A stretch of DNA of 16,810 bases from Scatosoma sp045128055 (GCA_045128055.1 JBGVRC010000075.1:1-16810); one strand, 5' to 3'. Shown: positions 7,510 to 15,597, counted from the first letter of the stretch. Translations and numbers: made by a program. The notes: generated by a model from the letters alone, not told the origin.

Positions 7510-7538
7510 ATTATAGCACACCGACTTGCATTTTTCAA
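7510..7538 (-). promoter_or_regulatory. Sigma-A promoter of the ABC importer operon
   Basis: Minus strand TTGAAA (7538-7533), a 17-base spacer ending in TGC, and TATAAT (7515-7510), so an extended -10 promoter. Start expected near 7503, giving a leader of about 50 nt. Confidence 0.8.
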
Positions 7539-7559
7539 GAAAACAAACGCGAAAAAAAC

Positions 7560-7589
7560 AGAAAAAACGGTTTTTTTATAAAAAACCGT
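7560..7589 (-). terminator. Second terminator-like hairpin before the ABC operon promoter
   Basis: ACGGTTTTTT / AAAAAACCGT, a ten-pair stem with a short T/A loop. On the minus strand it is followed by TTTTTTCTGTTTTTTT. It lies about 110 bases beyond the trmB-like terminator and probably backs it up. Confidence 0.6.
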
Positions 7590-7629
7590 CACCTGCGCCG
7601 TCGGGCATATATAAGCGAAACCAAGTAAG

Positions 7630-7658
7630 AAGTAATAAGTAAAAGTGAAAAAGTGCGG
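7630..7658. repeat. Inverted-repeat partner, right copy (with 5587-5622)
   Basis: AAGTAATAAGTAAAAGTGAA followed by AAAGTGCGG, the opposite-strand match of 5587-5622. Together they bracket the binding-protein and permease genes, about 2.0 kb apart. The rest of the 7464-7707 stretch holds only the ABC operon promoter and two terminator hairpins. Confidence 0.6.
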
Positions 7659-7665
7659 CTAATAT

Positions 7666-7690
7666 AAAAAAGAGCCCCGAAAGGCTCTTT
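7666..7690 (-). terminator. Intrinsic terminator of the dut-trmB unit
   Basis: AAAGAGCC / GGCTCTTT stem with a CCGAAA apex. Leftward reading ends in six T. It lies 18 bases beyond the stop of the methyltransferase gene. Confidence 0.8.
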
Positions 7691-7707
7691 ACGTTTTTCA
7701 TTTTCCA

Positions 7708-8409
7708 TTATTCGCCAAGATAAACCGCTTCGACGCGATGAATAGGCAAGCCACGTTCCACCCACTTGCTTTCATACTCCGTCACGATATTCCATTCGGG
7801 ATTCCCGCCTTCGTGCAAATCATAGGTCACGTTTTCCAAAGCAAACCCGCACGCCTTATACTCTTCCAAGGAAAACTCGAAAAAATCCCTATCGTCCGTC
7901 TTTTGCAAAATACGCCCGCCTTTTTTAAGCAACTTCTTATACGCTTCCAAAAAATTCCTGTGCGTCAATCTCTGCGTAGCATACCCAAGTTTCGGCAAAG
8001 GTGTTGAAAAGTTTAAATATATCAAATCCAAGCTCCCTTCGGGGATATAGCAAGGCAAACACTCCGCGCGAATGTTCAAAAAACGGATATTTTCCACGCC
8101 TTCCTTTTTCACTTCTTCCATCGGCGTCAAAATCACGTTACTCATCTTTTCCAAAGCCAAATAATTGACGTTCGGCGTTTGCTTGGCAAGGGTAATCACA
8201 AACCCGCCCTTTCCGCAACCGATTTCAAGCGCAACGGGCAAATCCGCGCGGTCTTCTCCAAAAATTTGCTTAAAATCCAGCAAATTACGGTAATTTTCCG
8301 CCGCTTCCTTCATATTCAAAATCCCGTTCGCGCCTTTCGCGAGCAACAAATCCCCGCACGCTTCCATTCTTGCTTCAAAATTTCTCTTTTTTCTCATTCT
8401 CATCGACAT
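7708..8409 (-). CDS. trmB: Divergent tRNA (guanine-N7)-methyltransferase, TrmB-like
   Basis: 233 residues from ATG 8409, close to TrmB length. TrmB methylates G46 in the tRNA variable loop using SAM. Visible TrmB hallmarks are the MRMRKKR start, the SAM motif LEIGCGKGGF (61-70), LALEKMSN, the late KTDDRDFFEFSL (170-181) and the closing TEYESKW...GLPIHRVEA. The usual SDPWPKxRHxKRR motif is here STPLPKLGYATQR (135-147): the Asp, Trp, Arg-His and first basic residues are missing, so activity or specificity may differ. The start is chosen from GGCGGAG eight bases before ATG 8409. The frame stays open upstream through ATG 8448 and into dut, but those residues do not resemble the family. It follows dut by 88 bases and probably shares its promoter. 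Confidence 0.85.
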   Translation of the reverse strand: MSMRMRKKRNFEARMEACGDLLLAKGANGILNMKEAAENYRNLLDFKQIFGEDRADLPVALEIGCGKGGFVITLAKQTPNVNYLALEKMSNVILTPMEEVKKEGVENIRFLNIRAECLPCYIPEGSLDLIYLNFSTPLPKLGYATQRLTHRNFLEAYKKLLKKGGRILQKTDDRDFFEFSLEEYKACGFALENVTYDLHEGGNPEWNIVTEYESKWVERGLPIHRVEAVYLGE

Positions 8410-8497
8410 AATTTCATCTCCGCCATGGTATAGGCAAATATTTTTCATCGCATACCTGCCCCGCCCATTTTTAAATCTTATTTTTTCACAAAAAAGC

Positions 8498-8938
8498 TTA
8501 TTTTCTGCCCGTGCTTCCAAAACCGCCTTCGCCGCGCGCCGTGTCTTCCAACTCGTCCGCCTGCTCAAAGCTCGCCTTCAAAAAAGGCGCGATGACAAGC
8601 TGCGCGATCCTTTCCCCGGGCGCAACGCGTTGCTCCACGGCAGAATGATTATGCAAAGCCACCATCACTTCCCCGCGATAATCGGAATCCACTACGCCGA
8701 CCTTATTCGCAGGCGCAAGCCCACGCTTGCACGCCAAACCGCTGCGCGCGTAAATCAAACCCGCGTACCCTACGGGAATTTCCATAGCCAGCCCCGTCTT
8801 GACAAACTTCGTTTCCCCAGGCGCAAACACAAGCTCTTCATCCGCCACCGCGTACAAATCCGCGCCCGCGGCAAACTCCGACCCATACGTAGGCAACACC
8901 GCTCTTTCATCCAATTTTTTCACAGAAATCTTAGGCAT
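8498..8938 (-). CDS. dut: Deoxyuridine 5'-triphosphate nucleotidohydrolase (dUTPase)
   Basis: 146 residues, a homotrimeric-type dUTPase that hydrolyses dUTP to dUMP and pyrophosphate, limiting uracil in DNA and feeding dTMP synthesis. All five motifs are present: AGADLYA (25-31), RSGLA (65-69), GVVDSDYRGE (81-90) with catalytic Asp84 and the ribose-excluding Tyr87, GERIAQLVI (108-116), and the P-loop-like tail RGEGGFGSTG (135-144). The start is ATG 8938, preceded by AAGGGGAAG; a TTG at 8959 would add seven residues and place the RBS inside the gene. It has its own promoter just beyond the phage-operon terminator. dUTPases occur in both bacteria and phages. The separate promoter and the trmB neighbour favour a host gene. 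Confidence 0.95.
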   Translation of the reverse strand: MPKISVKKLDERAVLPTYGSEFAAGADLYAVADEELVFAPGETKFVKTGLAMEIPVGYAGLIYARSGLACKRGLAPANKVGVVDSDYRGEVMVALHNHSAVEQRVAPGERIAQLVIAPFLKASFEQADELEDTARGEGGFGSTGRK

Positions 8939-9023
8939 ATTCTTCCCCTTTTTACGCAACGGTCAACGCAAACGCCTTTCCCATTGCTTATTTTCTCTAC
9001 GACTATATCGCAAAGCCTTATCT

Positions 9024-9052
9024 ATTATAACAAATCCCCAGCAAAAAAGCAA
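9024..9052 (-). promoter_or_regulatory. Promoter of dut
   Basis: Minus strand TTGCTT (9052-9047), a 17-base spacer and TATAAT (9029-9024). The -35 is weak, the -10 perfect. Start near 9017 gives a leader of about 80 nt. It begins right after the terminator of the phage-like operon. Confidence 0.65.
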
Positions 9053-9053
9053 G

Positions 9054-9080
9054 AAGAAAAGCGAGTTTTTTTCAACCCGC
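9054..9080 (-). terminator. Terminator closing the phage-like operon
   Basis: Minus strand GCGGGTT / AACTCGC stem (one G-U) with a GAAAAA loop, then TTTTCTTCTTGCTTTTTT. It lies ten bases beyond the last phage-like gene and overlaps the edge of the dut promoter region. Confidence 0.7.
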
Positions 9081-9089
9081 CTTTCCTTT

Positions 9090-9611
9090 TTACGGTTCAG
9101 GAACTTCAATAGCCCCGTCGTTTCCTTCATATTCATAACGGAACACTTCGTACAAGGTATAATACATTTCCCCCAAATACGTAACGGCGTACTTGTCGTT
9201 TTGAAACGCCGAATATCTCGCCCAATTATCGGTGTATTCTTCGTCGTAATACGCCTTTACCTGCTTATAACGCTCGGTAAGCGACAACGAATAATCCAGC
9301 TTGTACGGACACAGAATCGCAAGCGACTCGTCCAGCTTCACGCTGTAATGCAAATACAACAATAGCCCTTCGCGAAGCTCGTTGATTTGATTTTCATAAT
9401 CTTCCATAATACCAAGCTTCAAATCCCCCCACAAATCGGAATGAAATATCCCTTGGTCAATCAACTCCGCCCGCTTTTCCGACAAAGCCTTTTTCATCGC
9501 CGCGCCAAGCGCCTTCTTCTTTTTTTGCGCCGTGATTACCTGTTGCAACTGTCCCGCGCTCAAAATCGCAAGCTGCTCGTCGGTATAATCGATAATATCA
9601 ATTTCCATCAT
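9090..9611 (-). CDS. Hypothetical protein, last gene of the phage-like operon
   Basis: 173 residues, family not recognised. It opens MMEIDIIDYTDEQLAILSAG, a DEQL-type helix, followed by a lysine-rich helical stretch (QKKKKALGAAMKKALSEKR, about 29-47). A second predicted helical part is rich in Tyr (YLHY, YKQVKAYYDEEYTDNWARY) and the tail is acidic. No signal peptide or membrane segment is seen. It starts seven bases after the gp10-like stop, with GGGGGGTGAT as RBS, so it is co-translated with the neck genes. A small structural or needle-like neck protein would fit by position only. A terminator follows directly. Confidence 0.75.
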   Translation of the reverse strand: MMEIDIIDYTDEQLAILSAGQLQQVITAQKKKKALGAAMKKALSEKRAELIDQGIFHSDLWGDLKLGIMEDYENQINELREGLLLYLHYSVKLDESLAILCPYKLDYSLSLTERYKQVKAYYDEEYTDNWARYSAFQNDKYAVTYLGEMYYTLYEVFRYEYEGNDGAIEVPEP

Positions 9612-9618
9612 ATTCGTA

Positions 9619-10980
9619 TCACCCCCCTTTCGTCACCGAGAAATCCGCCGCAACTTCCTGCACGCAAGCGTTTTTCCCAAGAACGAACGAAAAATAAAAG
9701 CTTTCGCCCAAAAGGCACGTATCCACGCTCGCCACGCCTTGATGAAAGGACAAAGCGTATTCCTTTTGACTTCCGTCAGCCGTCACGGTCATAGCAACCA
9801 AGCCCCGTCCACGTACGCGAAGCTTACGCAAAGTCTTTCGTCCGCTAACGCCAAAATCCGTCCGTTGCGTCACAAATCTCGCTTGCTCGGCAGTCGGCAA
9901 TTCCGCATTCTCACGCAAAATACAAACGTAGCCGTCCGCTTGGCACAAAGCCACGCCGCCGCTATACGAAAGCCCTTCTCGCTCGCTTATGAAATACCCA
10001 CTTTTTCCGTCCGCCGCAATCGCAACCGCCCGCGACAAACCGTCTATATCCACGTATTGCAAAATATACTTATCCCCGCAAACGGAAAAACGGCAAAGCT
10101 TCGCGTCCGCTTTCGGCGCAACGATCCCCGCGTTTTCCACACGGCTAAACTTCGATCCGTCAAAACGGTAAACCCCGTCCGCCGCCAAGAAAAAGATTGC
10201 GTTGCCACAAACGCCGACCGATGTCCCGTAAATCTCGCCGCCAACGTAATCAAGGTGCTGAACGTCAAAGCTCTCCACGTCCCCCGTCACGCGCATACGC
10301 GCTACGCCGTATTGATGAAAAACGTATACTTGGTTTTCAAAAACAACCATCGCGACGATTTCCCCAAAATGATAGGCAAGCTGAATCTTCCCGCCGCCCG
10401 CATTTTTCACGAAATAGGCAGGATAGGTCGGGTCGGAATAGGCGATAGCCCCATTTTGCAAAGCGAGAAATACTCTATCCTTACAAGCGCACATAGCGAC
10501 CGTCGCCCCGGGAAAATCCATACATCTCCACCCCCCGTTTTCATAGACAAAATACTCTTCATCGCTCGATAATAACGCCATCGTCTTTCCCGACTCGTCC
10601 GCAATACAAACCATTTGCGAATAGGGCGAAGCCCCCAACTGATATACGTAGGTCTGCGTCGATTCATTATAACGATACAATTCCCCGCCTTCCAACAAAC
10701 CAAAAAAGGTTGTGTCAGGCGAAGAATCCAACGCGCCCGAATTATCCACGATAAAAAAACGGCTCGCCTTCTCCTTCGACGGAATATTTTTCCTATTCTT
10801 TACATACCTTTCCACGCCAAGCCCCGCCGACAAAACGCCCTTTTGGTAGTCGCAGTTTATACTCTCCTGCGCCAAAAGCCGCTTCGCGCTTACCCCGGCG
10901 TCCGTACCGCAAAACTCGTTAAAAGCCACAGAGTACCGCTTTTGCTTCTTATCCAAAGGCTCTAATACAAAATCGCTCAT
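9619..10980 (-). CDS. Phage neck/stabilisation protein, predicted beta-propeller (gp10-like)
   Basis: 453 residues from ATG 10980. The middle (about 90-320) repeats short beta-blade patterns such as MALLSSDEEYFVYENGGWRC, RVFLALQNGAIAYSDP, VFENQVYVFHQYGVARM and AIFFLAADGVYRFDGSKFS, as in propellers. The C-terminal part has a TLRKLRVRGRGLVAMTVTAD beta domain. Position directly after a gp4-like gene and the propeller pattern suggest a counterpart of P22 gp10 (packaged-DNA stabilisation, tail hub) or of tubular protein B in T7-like phages. This is a fold-and-position argument; no diagnostic motif is known to me. The ATG overlaps the upstream TGA (TGATG), implying translational coupling. Upstream GTG codons at 10983 and 10989 are less likely starts. 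Confidence 0.7.
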   Translation of the reverse strand: MSDFVLEPLDKKQKRYSVAFNEFCGTDAGVSAKRLLAQESINCDYQKGVLSAGLGVERYVKNRKNIPSKEKASRFFIVDNSGALDSSPDTTFFGLLEGGELYRYNESTQTYVYQLGASPYSQMVCIADESGKTMALLSSDEEYFVYENGGWRCMDFPGATVAMCACKDRVFLALQNGAIAYSDPTYPAYFVKNAGGGKIQLAYHFGEIVAMVVFENQVYVFHQYGVARMRVTGDVESFDVQHLDYVGGEIYGTSVGVCGNAIFFLAADGVYRFDGSKFSRVENAGIVAPKADAKLCRFSVCGDKYILQYVDIDGLSRAVAIAADGKSGYFISEREGLSYSGGVALCQADGYVCILRENAELPTAEQARFVTQRTDFGVSGRKTLRKLRVRGRGLVAMTVTADGSQKEYALSFHQGVASVDTCLLGESFYFSFVLGKNACVQEVAADFSVTKGG

Positions 10981-11621
10981 CACACCCACCGCCTTGTAGG
11001 CATCGTTCCCGCTGCGTTCGGCGCGCTCGCAGACTCTTTTTCCTGCTCGGCTTCATCTTCCGTTTCCCCCGCAAACACCGCGTCCCTGTCCGCTTGGCAT
11101 TTTTGTTCCCATTCCATAGCCGCCTGTATGCCTTCTTTATATTTTTTATCCCAAACGCTCGCTTCTTCCAAAAGCCCCAAGGCCGCAAGATACTCCGCCG
11201 CCATACCAAACGCCAACAGCCTTTCCGAAGCGGCAAATTGATAATCGCTTTCCCCGCTCATCGTCTTTTCCGTAGGCGCGTAAGCGTATCGCACGTTCAC
11301 CACCGTCGCGTCCACTTCCAAATACGTAGCGAAAACCCGAAACTCTATTTCTTCACCAAACCCGTTTTCCACGCTCAAAATACGCGCTACGGGCGAAGAA
11401 AACTGCGTATAAAACACCTTGCCCGCTTGGGGGATATAGCTCTCCTTTTTCACGAGCGGCAAATAATCCAAAGCCAACTCGTTTTCCACAAAGTTAAAGC
11501 AATTTAACAGCAATTCGGCTTCCTTCGCCCCATTCTCGCCAACGCCGTTCAAATAGTCCGTCAAATCGCTCGCATTCCCCAAAAGCGAAGCCGCTTTCTT
11601 CATAATATTTTTTACTTTCAT
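10980..11621 (-). CDS. Phage head-neck connector / tail accessory protein (gp4-like)
   Basis: 213 residues from ATG 11621, preceded by AAGGAG five bases away. A GTG at 11627 overlaps that site and is rejected. The N-terminus is helical (MKVKNIMKKAASLLGNASDL), followed by LLLNCFNFVENELALDYLPL, a beta part (about 65-120) and a helical segment (YQFAASERLLAFGMAAEYLA). The C-terminus is acidic and low in complexity. The layout (helical bundle plus beta insert, directly after the capsid gene and before a propeller gene) fits the connectors that extend the portal in P22 (gp4) or T7 (gp11). Homology is inferred from position and secondary-structure pattern. It would attach below the portal and start the tail. 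Its stop overlaps the next start. Confidence 0.65.
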   Translation of the reverse strand: MKVKNIMKKAASLLGNASDLTDYLNGVGENGAKEAELLLNCFNFVENELALDYLPLVKKESYIPQAGKVFYTQFSSPVARILSVENGFGEEIEFRVFATYLEVDATVVNVRYAYAPTEKTMSGESDYQFAASERLLAFGMAAEYLAALGLLEEASVWDKKYKEGIQAAMEWEQKCQADRDAVFAGETEDEAEQEKESASAPNAAGTMPTRRWV

Positions 11622-11641
11622 ACCCACTCCTTATTTTCAAA

Positions 11642-11676
11642 AGCGCCCGCTTCGCCTTGCGGCGCGCGCGGGCGCT
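11642..11676 (-). promoter_or_regulatory. Strong GC-rich hairpin right after the capsid gene
   Basis: AGCGCCCGC (11642-11650) pairs perfectly with GCGGGCGCT (11668-11676), with an inner CGCC/GGCG. On the minus strand it ends in TTTT then GAAAAT, so termination would be weak. It lies in a 92-base gap, the longest in the operon, between the capsid stop and the next RBS. It may give partial termination or protect the capsid mRNA 3' end. Confidence 0.6.
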
Positions 11677-11713
11677 CCAAACCAATCGACGCACAGCGCC
11701 TTTCTACTCTGCG

Positions 11714-12874
11714 TTAGATTTCAGTAAACTTAATCATACCTTGCGCGGAAGGATTATCACACACCAATTCCGCATATTTAACAAGCGTAGCCGTATAGAC
11801 AGGCTTGCCGGGCGTTTGTTTTAAAATCTTCCCGTCTTCCGTTTCCAACCACTGCCAATCGCAAAGCTGATGCAACTTAAAGAAATCGGTATTCAAAAGA
11901 TACATCGTATTTTCAGGACAGAATCTATCCACCACAACGGGAATACCATAATAGTCAATGGCAGTCGTCCCATCTTCCATTTGTATCGTAGGCAAACGCG
12001 TACCGTAATCTCTTTGATTGAAAACCAAAGCGCGTTTCACGTCCGCAGAACAAAGAATCATATTCGGCTTATACCCGCTCGTCATCTCAATCGTATCGAT
12101 TGCAAGCTGTAAGTTTTCGTCGCTAACGTAATCCGCGTCTTCGCGAACGTACGTTTTCATACCGGGCTCGGTTCTGTCCAAACCGTACAAGGCGTCGTCG
12201 CCAAAAATAGCGCTCAAACCGCACAACTCATGCCCATCAATCTCAACCCCGGGCAACACAAAGCAGACGCCCGCAAGCGTAGTCAAATCGGTATCATGTT
12301 GCAAGACGATACATTTCTTTATAACGTCCACAGCCGTAATTTTCACGTTCTTCACTCTTTGCGCGACGGATACGACGTCCACCATCATACCTGCGGTAAA
12401 GTTTTGCGGGTCGGTAACGTAAAAAGAATTTTCTTCATCTTCGTTCACGCTCGTAGCATGGCTCAAAATCCCGCTGCCGTTGCCAAACAACATTCTGCCG
12501 AAGTTATATTTCGCCGTATTGACAAGCGTTCGCATTTCATCGTTCAAAAGATTGACGAAAGCGCCGTCGCTGTTTGCCGACGCGCGAAGCGCCTTGTCCG
12601 AAATTTCAATCGTACCGTAAAAGTTTTTCAAAGGCACGACGATTTGATTATAAGAATTGCCGTTCGCAGTAGGAAGGTCGCCCGTTTCCGTACCCGCGCC
12701 GATCCCGTTGTTAAAACCGCAGGAAAGCACCTTTCTCACTTCTTTCCCCGTTACGTTCTCGCTCGTCTTTTCTACCTTCGCAAGAAAGGGATTGATTTTT
12801 GTATTCAACGTTTCCGTTATCGCGTCCAAATAAAACGATTTCAAAACGTTATCCGCATTGCTTAAAGTTACCAT
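11714..12874 (-). CDS. Phage major capsid protein
   Basis: 386 residues, forming the icosahedral head shell. The N-terminus (VLKSFYLDAITETLNTKINP) is followed by KEVRKVLSCGFNNGIGAGTE and by VPLKNFYGTIEISDKALRAS (80-99), then NSDGAFVNLLNDEMRTLVNT. These are hallmarks of HK97-fold coat proteins in Clostridial prophages. Near the C-terminus YGIPVVVDRFCPENTMYLLN and a cysteine-tryptophan core (LCDWQWLE) recur in that group. It lies directly after the scaffold gene, as expected. AAGGAG lies eight bases before the ATG. No N-terminal protease target is obvious and there is no separate protease gene, so a P22-like scaffold-only assembly is plausible. The gene is intact. Confidence 0.9.
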   Translation of the reverse strand: MVTLSNADNVLKSFYLDAITETLNTKINPFLAKVEKTSENVTGKEVRKVLSCGFNNGIGAGTETGDLPTANGNSYNQIVVPLKNFYGTIEISDKALRASANSDGAFVNLLNDEMRTLVNTAKYNFGRMLFGNGSGILSHATSVNEDEENSFYVTDPQNFTAGMMVDVVSVAQRVKNVKITAVDVIKKCIVLQHDTDLTTLAGVCFVLPGVEIDGHELCGLSAIFGDDALYGLDRTEPGMKTYVREDADYVSDENLQLAIDTIEMTSGYKPNMILCSADVKRALVFNQRDYGTRLPTIQMEDGTTAIDYYGIPVVVDRFCPENTMYLLNTDFFKLHQLCDWQWLETEDGKILKQTPGKPVYTATLVKYAELVCDNPSAQGMIKFTEI

Positions 12875-12912
12875 ATTTTTTTCTCCTTTTATTTTGATAT
12901 TTCGCCGCCTTT

Positions 12913-13719
12913 TTACACTTCAAACGGCTTTTTTAAATATTGCAGCGCATAATTCCCTGCGTCCGCAATCGATTTCGCCCTAATAGGCGGAGCGAGCATT
13001 GAGCCCACTCCCCCCGCGGTCAAGGGCGGCAGGTTTTTCCCAACGGAAGATAAGTATTCGCCGATAATTTTCAAGCGCACCTTCTCGTCTAAGCAAACTT
13101 TTTCATAAAGCTCGTCCGATGAAAGCGTTTCTCTTCCCCCTACGACGAACTGCCCCGCTTTGCTTGCCTGCAAAGCCGCCTTCACTCGTTCGCTTTCTTC
13201 CAAAGCCCCCGTTGTTTCAACCTTTTCCGCATTTTCCGCCGCGTTTACGGCGGCAACCAAGGGTTTGTCCTTTTCCAATTCCGTGTCCGCAAAGCCGTTT
13301 TCATTCGCAGACAAAGCAATTTCTTCCTGCGTTTCTCGGCTTTTTTCTTCCGCCTTGTCCTGCGTTTCCACGTTTTCGCTGCGTTTTCCAAGCCCGTTTA
13401 CAAACTTATCAAACTCCTTCGCGGCGTTTCTTCTCGACTGCGCGTTCTTACGGAGCTTTTCCGCCCCCGAACTCTCCGAATCCGCAAAACCCGACTTCCA
13501 TTTTTCCACTTCCTTTTCCAATTCCTTAATGCGCTGGCTTCTGCGGGTAAACTCCGCTTCCAACGCCCCGTACGCCCTTGCAAGGGCGTCTGCGTCCTTA
13601 AATTTTTTAGGCGCTGCCGAACCCAAAACAGGGCAACCGTCCTTTTCCATCATTCCCTTTGCCGCAATCACGGCTTGTTCCGCGCCCTTTTCTTCCACGC
13701 AAACGTTCTCCTTTTCCAT
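12913..13719 (-). CDS. Phage scaffolding protein
   Basis: 268 residues, very rich in Glu, Lys and Ala. It has a FKDADALARAYGALEAEF segment, a heptad-like coiled coil (RRSQRIKELEKEVEKWKSGF, about 59-78), a charged disordered middle (about 95-180) and a C-terminal helical part ending NYALQYLKKPFEV. This composition, length and place between portal and capsid genes fit an internal scaffold that nucleates procapsid assembly and is later released. The C-terminal basic end may bind the coat protein, as in P22 gp8; that is inference. Its RBS AAGGAG overlaps the portal stop codon, which points to coupled translation. No protease motif is visible. Confidence 0.8.
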   Translation of the reverse strand: MEKENVCVEEKGAEQAVIAAKGMMEKDGCPVLGSAAPKKFKDADALARAYGALEAEFTRRSQRIKELEKEVEKWKSGFADSESSGAEKLRKNAQSRRNAAKEFDKFVNGLGKRSENVETQDKAEEKSRETQEEIALSANENGFADTELEKDKPLVAAVNAAENAEKVETTGALEESERVKAALQASKAGQFVVGGRETLSSDELYEKVCLDEKVRLKIIGEYLSSVGKNLPPLTAGGVGSMLAPPIRAKSIADAGNYALQYLKKPFEV

Positions 13720-13731
13720 ATCTTTTTCTCC

Positions 13732-15597
13732 TTATTCCCCTTTTTTCATATTCTCGTGCGCCGCAATGTGCGCTTCAAAAAATTGCTTTATCTTTTTCTT
13801 ATCCGCGGCTTTCTTGAACTCGGACGAAAGCAAGAATCGTACGTGCTCCGAAATATGCAAATCGTGCTCGTCATAGCTATCCGCTTCCACTTCCCCCGAC
13901 TTCAAAGCCAAATTCTCTTCCTGCGCCTTGGCGATATGCAAAGCGGAAATATCCCGCGCGTTCTCATATCCCCCAAAGCCAAACGCGTCCAAAATCCGTT
14001 GCTTGTTCTCTTGCGAAATCTCCCCCTTCTCATTCGTCAAAAGCCCCGCTTCGTACAATCTCAAAAGCGTTTCCTTTCTCTCCGCGGGCGAGCTGTTCTC
14101 AATCGATTCAAACTGAATATCGTTCACTTCCAAATTCGAAGCGTTAAAATAATACACCTGCGTCTTTTTATTCTCCCCCGCAATCGTCATCAAGCGCGCC
14201 GTCCCCGCAAACTGCCTATACAGCCGCAAAATCTGTCTGCCGATTTCCTTCATAGCGCACTCCATACAAACCACGCTCGCCGCCAATCTCGCTTCGTCTT
14301 GCGCCAGCAAAAGCTGCAAACCCGTCGCGCTCGTCACCTTCACGTTCGTCGAATTTTGCGACAAATCGCTCACGCCGCTGATCATTGCAAACTCCTGCTC
14401 CAACCACTTCTCTTCGTCTTTAAATTCCGACGGAACAGAGCCGCAATCCAGCATTTCAGGTGCTTTCCCGCCCTGACGGTAGACAAGCACTTTCCCAGGC
14501 AACAACCCTTCTTCCGTCAAATCATCGGTATCCACCGACCCGTCTTCCACCGTCAATACCCCCATCGAAAGCCTGTTCAAAAACTCGTGCTTTCTGTTTC
14601 GCACCGCATTGTAAGCGCGTTGTACGGGAATCAAACGGTCGATAACCGAGCTGGCGAAAAACCCGCCGGGCAAACGCAAGCAATCCTGCTTTACAAAGGG
14701 GAAATTTCTTTCGCCGCGCTCCCCGTTTTTATAAGGCAACGGCCCTTCGTACAAAAGCCGCCCCGCCGCCACGATCTCCAACCTACCGTCTGGAAACGCG
14801 CCGCTGGGTTTTTCATAACGCTCCAACAAAATCACGCCGTTTTCCACCGTAGCGTAATGCATACCGCCCATCTCAACGCCCTGCTTGCCCGCCGACGGCT
14901 CGCTATATTTCATAATCCCCGAAATTTCCTGCCCTTTTATCGCTACGCCAAAGCGTTCAAAAACGTAGTCCGCCGTCACCGTTTGCGCGTGAATAATCGA
15001 GCGCACGCCGCTCAAATCTTCCACGTCCAAGCGGTCGGGAAAAATCTCGTAAGGGGGCGTTACCTGCACCTTGACTTCCCCTTCGTAGACAGGCGCGTTC
15101 GCTTCGTCCACGGCAACCTGTCTGCCCCCGTTTTCGTCCCAAACCACCTTATAAAACACGCTTCCGCAGGTTTCCGACCAAAGCAAAGCCCGCGACAAAA
15201 TATTCGGCATATCGATACGCGTTTGCACGTATTCCAAAACCCCCGTAGCCAGCTTGGCTGCGTGTACGTCCCTATCTTCATCTGAAAAAGCGCGCACGCG
15301 CAGCTCAGGCTTCATCTTTTCCAGCTTGGCGATACGACAATCGACGGTGGGCGAAATATGATTAAACACCCTGCGCGACTGCCAATAAAACCGCTTGTCT
15401 TCTTCCACGATTTCCCCAAACGGCGAAAGGTCGCAATACTGATTCCCGCTGAAAAAATTGATATTCAGCGTCCACCCGTTTTCCACGCTTCGTCTTTCCT
15501 GCCGACGCGCTTCAAACTCCCTTTCAATCTCGTTCGCGCGTTTTCTTTTTCTATTCTCTTCCTGCGCTTCGCTGTCCGTAACTTGCATTTCTTCCAT
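13732..15597 (-). CDS. Phage portal protein (P22-like)
   Basis: 621 residues, predicted to form the ring at one head vertex through which DNA enters and leaves. The N-terminal region reads EREFEARRQERR, then GWTLNINFFSGNQYCDLSPF (41-60) and RRVFNHISPTVDCRIAKLEK. The aromatic NFFSGNQY box and the VFNHI..VDCRIAKL segment are typical of large P22-family portals. ALLWSETCGSVFYKVVWDEN (137-156) follows. The C-terminal third is helical with an AQEENLALKSGEVEADSYDE stretch and a lysine-rich KKADKKKIKQFF-type barrel-like tail. AAGGAG lies seven bases before the ATG. It is flanked by terminase and scaffold genes in the expected order. A long open frame on the opposite strand (13675-15285) is a composition artefact. 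Confidence 0.88.
   Translation of the reverse strand: MEEMQVTDSEAQEENRKRKRANEIEREFEARRQERRSVENGWTLNINFFSGNQYCDLSPFGEIVEEDKRFYWQSRRVFNHISPTVDCRIAKLEKMKPELRVRAFSDEDRDVHAAKLATGVLEYVQTRIDMPNILSRALLWSETCGSVFYKVVWDENGGRQVAVDEANAPVYEGEVKVQVTPPYEIFPDRLDVEDLSGVRSIIHAQTVTADYVFERFGVAIKGQEISGIMKYSEPSAGKQGVEMGGMHYATVENGVILLERYEKPSGAFPDGRLEIVAAGRLLYEGPLPYKNGERGERNFPFVKQDCLRLPGGFFASSVIDRLIPVQRAYNAVRNRKHEFLNRLSMGVLTVEDGSVDTDDLTEEGLLPGKVLVYRQGGKAPEMLDCGSVPSEFKDEEKWLEQEFAMISGVSDLSQNSTNVKVTSATGLQLLLAQDEARLAASVVCMECAMKEIGRQILRLYRQFAGTARLMTIAGENKKTQVYYFNASNLEVNDIQFESIENSSPAERKETLLRLYEAGLLTNEKGEISQENKQRILDAFGFGGYENARDISALHIAKAQEENLALKSGEVEADSYDEHDLHISEHVRFLLSSEFKKAADKKKIKQFFEAHIAAHENMKKGE

Noticed and set aside
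8410..8568. N-terminal extension of the TrmB-like protein into dut
   Set aside because: The extra residues overlap dut and do not resemble TrmB. GGCGGAG before ATG 8409 gives a family-like MSMRMRKKR start.
8498..8938. dut as a phage-borne gene of the head operon
   Set aside because: A terminator and an independent promoter separate it from the phage operon, and it pairs with trmB. Phage origin remains possible but is unsupported.
13675..15285. 536-residue open frame on the plus strand opposite the portal gene
   Set aside because: Arg/His/Phe-rich with no family features. It mirrors the portal gene in a composition where reverse frames rarely hit stops, and the portal frame carries clear motifs and an RBS.
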